A stretch of 6,440 nt of DNA from NCBI GenBank assembly GCA_030613145.1, contig JAUWMM010000108.1:1-6440 (forward strand). Direction: 5' to 3'. The notes beneath the pieces are model-generated. The model saw only the letters and a program-made list of their open reading frames with translations, did not search any database and had not been told where the DNA came from. Both the position numbers and the translations under genes were made by a program. This stretch comes from Desulfobacterales bacterium. GTDB lineage: Bacteria; Desulfobacterota; Desulfobacteria; Desulfobacterales; C00003060. Position 1 is the stretch's first letter; every line of letters begins with the position of its first letter. Positions 1-4,716 of this stretch are shown here, piece by piece.

Positions 1-90
1 TCGTGGATGGGCACTAATTATACACCGAATCTCAATTGGCCCCGTCAGGCCACCAATTTCCGTTTGACTGATGTTTGTTATCTGTTCTAA
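1..90 (+). other. upstream flank, possible C-terminal tail of a preceding gene
   Basis: Frame 1 is open from base 1 to a TAA at 88-90, giving a 29-residue tail that ends in LTDVCYLF. If real, it would be the end of an upstream gene 38 nt before the phosphorylase start. An open stretch this short is expected fairly often by chance and I recognise no family. Bases 34-58 can also fold into a small bulged hairpin (AATTGG pairing with CCAATT), with no T-tract after it. Confidence 0.2.
64..90 (+). promoter_or_regulatory. weak candidate promoter for the phosphorylase gene
   Basis: TTGACT at 64-69 is a good -35-like hexamer. TTCTAA at 85-90 is a poor -10-like hexamer only 15 nt downstream, a short spacing. 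It is upstream of the 129 start with no clear gene between. The call rests on hexamer similarity only. Confidence 0.25.
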
Positions 91-116
91 GGTCTGCACT
101 GATTATTGCCGTACAA

Positions 117-122
117 AGGAAG
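117..122 (+). promoter_or_regulatory. ribosome binding site that fixes the phosphorylase start
   Basis: AGGAAG, preceded by AA, lies 6 nt upstream of the ATG at 129. It selects this ATG over the in-frame ATG at 75, which has no comparable site and would add 18 residues unlike the family N-terminus. Confidence 0.75.
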
Positions 123-128
123 CTTATC

Positions 129-956
129 ATGAAAACGTTTAAAAATAAAGTCCTTGAGGCCACTGACTTTGTTCGTGCCAAGATCACAGACCGGCCGCTT
201 ATAGGGTTGCTGATTGGAACCGGCCTCGGTGACACGGCGGATGGCATAGACAAGGCCATATCACTTGACTACAAAGACATACCCCACTTCCCGATCTCTA
301 CGGTCCCAACCCACCACGGAAGGTTGTTGTCTGGTAAAATGGCCGGCAAGGCGGTCATGGCAATGCAGGGGCGGTTCCACTATTATGAAGGATACAGCAT
401 GCAAGCAATTACCCTCCCTATAAGGGTAATGCAGCTGCTGGGAGTCAAAACCCTTATATTGTCGAACGCAGCAGGCGGGATTAATCCCCTGTTTGATGTA
501 GGTGACATCATGATCATAACCGACCACGTCAATCTTATGGGCAACAATCCACTTATCGGGCCGAATATGGATGAGTGGGGACCGAGGTTTCCTGACATGT
601 CTCAGGTATATAACCGGAAGCTGACGGCCCTTGCCGAAGAGGCTGCCCTCGAAAACAATATCCGGGTTCAGAAAGGTGTTTATGCGGGGCTTCCAGGCCC
701 GTCTCTTGAGACCGGTGCTGAAATTCGGTTTCTTAAAACCATTGGGGTGGATGCCGTTGGACTCTCCACAATCCCCGAAGTGATAGCAGCGGTCCACGGG
801 GGAATGGTCATCCTTGGGTTTTCTGTGATTACCAATATGAATCTTCCGGATCGTGTAAAGCCTGCTCGGGTGGAAGAAATTATTGCTGTAGCTGAGCGTA
901 CGGCACCCCGTCTTCAGGCAATTATGACACGCGTCGCAGAAAAATTACCGGTATAG
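129..956 (+). CDS. purine nucleoside phosphorylase family protein, possibly 5'-methylthio/5'-deoxyinosine phosphorylase
   Basis: A 275-residue cytoplasmic enzyme of the trimeric PNP/MTAP family, which splits purine nucleosides with phosphate into base plus (modified) ribose-1-phosphate. Seen: phosphate loop GTGLG (30-34), THHGRL (61-66), QGRFHYYEGY (80-89; Arg82, His84, Tyr86), NAAGG (113-117), GDIM and DHVNL (126-136), GPSLE (190-194; base-binding Glu194), GLSTIPEV (211-218; Ser213) and SVITN (232-236; Asn236). The Glu194/Asn236 pair is the 6-oxopurine (hypoxanthine/guanine) signature; MTA phosphorylase has Asp at the Asn site. Aligned by eye to human PNP, the 5'-OH-binding His257 falls on Val248, and Val248/Ile251 match the hydrophobic Val233/Val236 of human MTAP. 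Leu193 and Leu212 replace the human Phe200 and Met219. With deaminase genes downstream, I infer that 5'-methylthioinosine or 5'-deoxyinosine is a likely substrate; a general PNP is the alternative. Family is confident, substrate is not. Confidence 0.93.
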   Translation: MKTFKNKVLEATDFVRAKITDRPLIGLLIGTGLGDTADGIDKAISLDYKDIPHFPISTVPTHHGRLLSGKMAGKAVMAMQGRFHYYEGYSMQAITLPIRVMQLLGVKTLILSNAAGGINPLFDVGDIMIITDHVNLMGNNPLIGPNMDEWGPRFPDMSQVYNRKLTALAEEAALENNIRVQKGVYAGLPGPSLETGAEIRFLKTIGVDAVGLSTIPEVIAAVHGGMVILGFSVITNMNLPDRVKPARVEEIIAVAERTAPRLQAIMTRVAEKLPV

Positions 957-959
957 ACA

Positions 960-994
960 GATTTCCGATTTCGGAATGCGGAGTGCGGATTTAG
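960..994. repeat. degenerate 7-nt tandem repeat array A (5 units)
   Basis: Five consecutive heptamers without gaps: GATTTCC, GATTTCG, GAATGCG, GAGTGCG, GATTTAG. Consensus is GAwTkCG-like. It starts 3 nt after the phosphorylase stop codon. The period of 7 argues against a coding origin. Function is unknown. Confidence 0.7.
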
Positions 995-1009
995 AAGAAG
1001 TCGAAACGG

Positions 1010-1030
1010 GCATCCAGTATCCAGCAACCA
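1010..1030. repeat. degenerate 7-nt tandem repeat array B (3 units)
   Basis: Three consecutive heptamers: GCATCCA, GTATCCA, GCAACCA. They share the 7-nt period, but not the consensus, of the arrays on either side in the same spacer. Confidence 0.6.
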
Positions 1031-1058
1031 AATATCATTAACTCAAGAGTCCAATCTC

Positions 1059-1086
1059 CTGAACCGTGAACCCTGAACTTGGAACC
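1059..1086. repeat. degenerate 7-nt tandem repeat array C (4 units)
   Basis: Four consecutive heptamers: CTGAACC, GTGAACC, CTGAACT, TGGAACC. The in-frame GTG at 1066 that would extend the next gene lies inside this array. That argues the extension is not translated and supports the ATG at 1132. Confidence 0.7.
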
Positions 1087-1131
1087 GATCACTTTAGATT
1101 TGAATGTCAAAATTACAAACAACGAGCAACC

Positions 1132-2454
1132 ATGGAATCAATTGACATATTGATTATAAACGGCTCGGTTCTGACCATGGACCCCCAGGACACCCTGATC
1201 AAAAACGGGGCTGTGGCTGTGTCTGCGGATCGAATTGTGGAGGTAGGGACAGAAGATGCCTTGAGCGCCTCGTACAAGGCCGCAAAAATCATTGATGCCC
1301 GGGGCGGGATCATCATGCCGGGCCTGGTGAACACCCACACACATGCGGCCATGACCTGTTTTCGCGGGCTGGCCGACGACCTGCCCCTAATGACATGGCT
1401 TCATGACTATATCTTTCCTGCCGAGGCCAAACTCACCTTTGATATTGTCTATCAAGGTACTCTCCTTGCCTGTTCAGAAATGATCCTTTCAGGCACGACC
1501 ACTTTCTGCGACATGTATCTCTTTGAAGAGGCTGTGGCCCAAGCTGTCAAAGAGGCCGGGATGCGTGCTGTTGTAGGCGAGGTGATCTATGATTTTCCAT
1601 CCCCGAATTACGGCCCCGTGGAAGATGGCTTGAAGTACACAGAGGCCCTGATTGAAAAGTGGCGGGATGATCCTCTAATTACCATAGCGGTTGAACCCCA
1701 TTCTGCCTATGTGTGCTCCCCGGATTTGCTGCAAAAGGCCCGGGCCATTGCCGATAGAAACGGTGTGCCAATAGTCATCCACCTATCGGAAACAGAGCGT
1801 GAGGTGGTGCAGATCAGAGAAAAATATGGACGGACCCCTGTGGCCCATTTGGCAGAAATAGGATTTCTGTGCCCAAACCTGATTGCCGACCACTGCGTTG
1901 CCCTGACCGCAGAGGATACAGCGCTCCTGAAAGACTTTGACGTAAAAATAGCACATAACCCGGAAAGCAACATGAAACTTGCCTCAGGCGTAGCTCCGAT
2001 CCCTGAACTCCTTAAGCAAGGCATCACAGTGGGTATCGGGACTGACGGTTGTGCCAGCAACAACAATCTGGACCTGTTTCAGGAGATGGACACCGCAGCC
2101 AAGCTCCATAAGGTGCATACCCTTGATCCCACAGTCATGGACGCCCGGACAGTGGTAAGCATGGCGACCATAGATGGGGCTCGGGTATTGGGAATGGGCG
2201 ACATAATTGGTTCACTGGAAGCGGGCAAGAAGGCTGATATCATCATTATCGATATCAGAAGTCCGCACCTGATGCCGATGTATAATATCTACTCACATCT
2301 CGTCTATGCAGTGACCGGCAGTGATGTGGTCACATCTGTTGTGAACGGCCGGGTGTTGATGGAGGACCGGGTCTTGACGACACTCGACGTGGATGAAGTG
2401 ATGGCGGCTGTAAATCGGATTGCACAAGATATTGTTATGCAGACCAAGTCGTGA
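1132..2454 (+). CDS. mtaD: 5-methylthioadenosine/S-adenosylhomocysteine deaminase, copy 1
   Basis: A 440-residue cytoplasmic metal-dependent amidohydrolase that deaminates the adenine of MTA, SAH or a related 5'-modified adenosine to the inosine form. Seen in order: N-terminal beta-sandwich strand (DILIINGSVLTM), NTHTHAAMT with metal ligands His69 and His71, Glu98 of the substrate pocket, PHSAYVCS (His190), HLSE (His217 ligand, Glu220 catalytic), DHCV (His254), HNPESNMKLASG (275-286), GTDGCASNNNLD (Asp305 ligand, Ser309), and the usual C-terminal sandwich (GSLEAGKKADIIIID). Length fits the family. All catalytic residues are present, so it should be active. Where Thermotoga TM0936 has Arg136, which contacts the homocysteine carboxylate of SAH, this protein has Glu150, so MTA or 5'-deoxyadenosine may be preferred over SAH (inference). 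The ATG at 1132 is chosen over GTG 1066 because the longer form starts inside a 7-nt repeat; the ribosome site (CGAG, 5 nt upstream) is weak. The gene begins 175 nt after the phosphorylase. Confidence 0.93.
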   Translation: MESIDILIINGSVLTMDPQDTLIKNGAVAVSADRIVEVGTEDALSASYKAAKIIDARGGIIMPGLVNTHTHAAMTCFRGLADDLPLMTWLHDYIFPAEAKLTFDIVYQGTLLACSEMILSGTTTFCDMYLFEEAVAQAVKEAGMRAVVGEVIYDFPSPNYGPVEDGLKYTEALIEKWRDDPLITIAVEPHSAYVCSPDLLQKARAIADRNGVPIVIHLSETEREVVQIREKYGRTPVAHLAEIGFLCPNLIADHCVALTAEDTALLKDFDVKIAHNPESNMKLASGVAPIPELLKQGITVGIGTDGCASNNNLDLFQEMDTAAKLHKVHTLDPTVMDARTVVSMATIDGARVLGMGDIIGSLEAGKKADIIIIDIRSPHLMPMYNIYSHLVYAVTGSDVVTSVVNGRVLMEDRVLTTLDVDEVMAAVNRIAQDIVMQTKS

Positions 2455-2533
2455 CGGGCTACGCGTAATCTCCAAGATAGGTAACGGAGGGGGGCTTTTT
2501 GTCTCTCACAGAGAGCACAGAGCCTCAGAGTTT

Positions 2534-2568
2534 TTAGGCTGAATTGCTGAGAGGGCAATTCAGCCTAA
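2534..2568. repeat. perfect 14-bp stem-loop
   Basis: Arms 2534-2547 and 2555-2568 (core AGGCTGAATTGC / GCAATTCAGCCT) are perfectly complementary around a 7-nt loop, TGAGAGG. It begins 80 nt after the stop of the first deaminase. The T-run lies before the stem, and CCTGCC follows it, so it lacks the form of an intrinsic terminator on the + strand. It could still stabilise the mRNA 3' end. Confidence 0.75.
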
Positions 2569-2695
2569 CCTGCCATCCGGTTGACGCGGGAAATTGTTAT
2601 TGCAAAAAATTGTCTATCTGATTCATTTCAATAACCCATTGCTCAAAGATAGCAAGTCTATGATGAATAATCCGCCGGCGGCGGACTGAGCTCTT

Positions 2696-2727
2696 GGCCT
2701 GATTTTTCTTACCCAAAAAATCAGGCC
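2696..2727. repeat. perfect 12-bp stem-loop
   Basis: Arms 2696-2707 (GGCCTGATTTTT) and 2716-2727 (AAAAATCAGGCC) are perfectly complementary around an 8-nt loop. GAAAAAACG rather than a T-run follows on the + strand, so a standard intrinsic terminator is not supported. It is the right-hand counterpart of the hairpin at 2534-2568. Confidence 0.7.
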
Positions 2728-2804
2728 GAAAAAACGAACTCTGTGGTCTCTGCGGGCTCAAGCGACCCTGAGCCTGGTCGATGGGGAGCGGGCGAGAGCA
2801 TACT

Positions 2805-4130
2805 ATGCAAAAAGACACACCTTACGATATTGTAGTTCATAACGGCACGGTCCTGACGGTTAATGCGGCATTTGAAATTCTCAAAAGCGGCATAGTGTGT
2901 ATAGCAGGTGGCACCCTGAAGCGTGTTGAGGAAAGGACGGCCGATGAGCCGCTCCCCGCTGCCCGCCATGTGATAGACGCCCAAGGGGGCATCATCATGC
3001 CTGGATTGGTAAACACCCATACCCATGCGGCCATGACTCTGTTTCGGGGCATGGCCGATGATCTCCCTCTCTTAACCTGGTTGAACGACTACATATTCAA
3101 GGCTGAAGCACAGTGGTTGAATCCTGAAAGCGTGTTTACAGGCACCTTGCTTTCCTGTGCGGAGATGCTTTTGTCCGGCACAACTACATTCTGTGACGGC
3201 TATTTTTTTGAGGATGCAGTGGCACACGCTGTTCAGGAGTCGGGAATGCGGGCCATCCTTGCACAGGGGATTGTGGACTTTCCCGCCCCAGGGGTTGCTG
3301 ATCCCAAGAAAAACGTAGCGGAAGCTGCACAATTCATCGAAACATGGCAAGGAAAAAACTCCCTGATGACTCCTGGCCTCTTCTGTCATTCCCCGTACAC
3401 CTGCTCTGAGGAAACACTCAAGGAGGCCCGTAAAGTGGCTGACGAGGCTCACTCCCTTTTTCAAATCCATGTGGCCGAGACGCAAAGCGAGGTAAAGGAG
3501 ATTGAACAAAGGCATGGGACGAGCCCTGTTCAATACCTTGACCGGATTGGCGTATTAAATGCCAGGACCCTCGTGGTTCATGCAATCTGGGTAAATGAAG
3601 CAGACATTGCGTGTATGGCCAAGCGTGGCATGGGGGTGTCGGTCGCAACGGAAAGTGAAATGAAGCTTGCCTCGGGCGTGGCCCCAATCCCCGAATTTCT
3701 GAAAAGGGGCATTGCCGTGGGGATCGGCACCGATGGTGCTGCCAGCAACAACAACCTGGACATGTTTCAGGAGATGGACACCGCGGCCAAGCTCCACAAG
3801 GTGAAGAGACTTGATCCCACGGTCCTGGATGCCAGGCAAGTCTTGGCCCTGGCGACCAAAAGCGGTGCAGAGGCTATCGGCTTAGGGGAACAGATCGGGT
3901 CGCTTGAAAAGGGCAAGAAGGCCGATTTGATTATTATAGACACCCACAAACCCCATCTGACCCCCCTTTATGACCCAGTCTCTCACCTTGTATACTCGGC
4001 AGGTGGGAGTGATGTAAGGGACGTGATCATTGAAGGCCGGTTGGTTGTCCGGGACAGAGCCCTTCTTACCATAAATGTTGAAGCCGTCATGGAGGCTGTC
4101 GAGCGCCTGGCCCGCCGGATCGTCATCTAG
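2805..4130 (+). CDS. mtaD: 5-methylthioadenosine/S-adenosylhomocysteine deaminase family protein, divergent copy 2
   Basis: A 441-residue paralogue of the preceding gene, colinear over its whole length with long identical blocks (GGIIMPGLVNTHTHAAMT, DMFQEMDTAAKLHKV with one change). The metal and catalytic set is intact: His72 and His74, Glu101, His195 (CHSPYTCS), His222 and Glu225 (HVAE), His259 and Asp310 (GTDGAASNNNLD, Ser314). However, the family motif HNPESN of copy 1 (275-280) is replaced by VATESE (280-285) just before MKLASG, and DHCV has become VHAI. The position of TM0936 Arg136 is Gln154. I infer an active deaminase with altered substrate choice, perhaps another 5'-modified adenosine; I cannot tell which. 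The start is ATG 2805, preceded by GCGAGAG; ATG 2781 would add 8 residues (MGSGREHT) with no better ribosome site. Its stop codon overlaps the convergent gene's stop by 4 nt. Confidence 0.9.
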   Translation: MQKDTPYDIVVHNGTVLTVNAAFEILKSGIVCIAGGTLKRVEERTADEPLPAARHVIDAQGGIIMPGLVNTHTHAAMTLFRGMADDLPLLTWLNDYIFKAEAQWLNPESVFTGTLLSCAEMLLSGTTTFCDGYFFEDAVAHAVQESGMRAILAQGIVDFPAPGVADPKKNVAEAAQFIETWQGKNSLMTPGLFCHSPYTCSEETLKEARKVADEAHSLFQIHVAETQSEVKEIEQRHGTSPVQYLDRIGVLNARTLVVHAIWVNEADIACMAKRGMGVSVATESEMKLASGVAPIPEFLKRGIAVGIGTDGAASNNNLDMFQEMDTAAKLHKVKRLDPTVLDARQVLALATKSGAEAIGLGEQIGSLEKGKKADLIIIDTHKPHLTPLYDPVSHLVYSAGGSDVRDVIIEGRLVVRDRALLTINVEAVMEAVERLARRIVI

Positions 4131-4579
4131 ACTGAAACTAAGGCTGCATTCAGCGCCTCCTCGGCTGTGGACACATATTGCACCCCTTCCATGTTGGGCC
4201 AGGTGGAAAGACCAACAACCGGTTTTTTCAGTTTAAGGGCGATACTTATTTCAGACAGGGTACCGTATCCACCCGAGACCGCTATAAGCAAATCTGAGCT
4301 TCGTACAATCAGCACATTTCGGGCATGGCCCAGATCGGTCACTATGGGAATGGTGACATACTGGTTGGCGTGGGCTCTGTCAGGGCCAGGAAGGATACCC
4401 ACTGTCCGGCCCCCTGCCTCATAAGCCCCGCGGCAAGCACCTTCCATCACACCGCCCAGCCCGCCACATATCAGGATCGCACCCATCTTGGCTATACCGA
4501 CCCCGACCTCACGTGCAAGTTCGTAAATTTCGTTGTTGCAGCTACCTGCCCCGATTACGCCGATCACCTTCATGGCCAT
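4127..4579 (-). CDS. TIGR00725 family (LOG / lysine-decarboxylase-like) Rossmann-fold protein
   Basis: A 150-residue soluble protein with one Rossmann-like domain. Seen: N-terminal strand and glycine loop VIGVIGAGSCNN (5-16), ILICGGLGGVMEGACRGA (35-52), GILPGPD (61-67), GHARN with Arg87 (84-88), and SGGYGTLSEI (102-111), which corresponds to the PGGxGTxxE nucleotide-binding motif of LOG cytokinin-activating phosphoribohydrolases with Pro changed to Ser. LOG enzymes hydrolyse nucleoside 5'-monophosphates. This shorter family is uncharacterised, so a nucleotide or nucleotide-derived ligand is only an inference, though it suits the purine salvage neighbours. GGAGGT precedes ATG 4579 by 3 nt; ATG 4573 (third codon) is 9 nt away and could be the true start. 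It is convergent with, and overlaps by 4 nt, the second deaminase gene, and is divergent from the radical SAM gene. Confidence 0.88.
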   Translation of the reverse strand: MAMKVIGVIGAGSCNNEIYELAREVGVGIAKMGAILICGGLGGVMEGACRGAYEAGGRTVGILPGPDRAHANQYVTIPIVTDLGHARNVLIVRSSDLLIAVSGGYGTLSEISIALKLKKPVVGLSTWPNMEGVQYVSTAEEALNAALVSV

Positions 4580-4582
4580 ATT

Positions 4583-4588
4583 ACCTCC
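4583..4588 (-). promoter_or_regulatory. ribosome binding site of the TIGR00725 family gene
   Basis: The reverse strand reads GGAGGTAATATGGCCATG. The strong GGAGGT is 3 nt from the first ATG (4579) and 9 nt from the second (4573). The usual spacing favours the second, so the protein may be two residues shorter. Confidence 0.7.
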
Positions 4589-4605
4589 AATAATTCATTG
4601 TTTTT

Positions 4606-4620
4606 CAGTTTCTATAACTG
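4606..4620. promoter_or_regulatory. small inverted repeat near the - strand transcription start
   Basis: CAGTT-TCTAT-AACTG is a 5-bp inverted repeat with a 5-nt centre. It lies just downstream of the -10 element of the - strand promoter, where an operator could act. It is short enough to occur by chance. Confidence 0.2.
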
Positions 4621-4626
4621 CTTGAA

Positions 4627-4655
4627 ATAATAGCGCTTTGTTGTGCGTATTGCAA
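4627..4655 (-). promoter_or_regulatory. sigma70-type promoter for the TIGR00725 family gene
   Basis: Read on the reverse strand, the -35 is TTGCAA (4655-4650), then a 17-nt spacer, then the -10 TATTAT (4632-4627). This predicts transcription starting near 4620 and a leader of about 40 nt with GGAGGT in it. No equally good promoter was seen for the divergent radical SAM gene. Confidence 0.55.
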
Positions 4656-4716
4656 ACCCAAACTCTCTTCTTTCCCCTTTTTGCTTTTTCTTTGGTTGTC
4701 TGTTACACCATTTGGC

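Larger units (their letters stand above)
2507..2754. repeat. spacer with mirrored ends: inverted 16-nt repeats, each next to a strong hairpin
   Basis: The 350-nt gap between the two deaminase genes (2455-2804) contains no convincing gene. Bases 2507-2522 and 2739-2754 are inverted copies of one another, 14 of 16 identical (CACAGAGAGCACAGAG versus CGCAGAGACCACAGAG on the reverse strand). Moving inward, each end has a T-run and then a hairpin whose arm begins GGCTGA or GGCCTGA. The middle holds a near-palindrome, TCCGCCGGCGGCGGA (2671-2685). No transposase is present and no flanking target duplication was found. It could be a small non-autonomous or REP-like element, or a composite of unrelated repeats. 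Confidence 0.5.

Noticed and set aside
261..797. Long open frame on the - strand opposite the phosphorylase
   Set aside because: It lies entirely antisense to a gene with full family motifs, has no family-like motif and no ribosome site of note.
960..1086. CRISPR array
   Set aside because: Units are 7 nt, degenerate and contiguous, with no spacers and no cas genes.
1066..1131. GTG-initiated 22-residue extension of the first deaminase
   Set aside because: It begins inside a 7-nt repeat array, and the family N-terminus starts at the ATG at 1132.
2534..2568. Intrinsic terminator after the first deaminase
   Set aside because: The stem is strong but the T-run precedes it rather than follows it on the + strand, and no T-run follows on the - strand either.
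2597..2818. 73-codon open frame on the - strand in the deaminase spacer
   Set aside because: It runs through both the hairpin and the inverted 16-nt repeat, has no domain likeness, and overlaps the next gene's start.
3072..3533. Open frame of 153 codons on the - strand inside the second deaminase
   Set aside because: Antisense shadow of a well-supported gene; composition is rich in Cys, Arg and His without recognisable domains.
4325..4630. Open frame on the + strand across the start of the TIGR00725 gene
   Set aside because: Opposite a gene with clear motifs and a strong ribosome site; it would also cover the promoter region.
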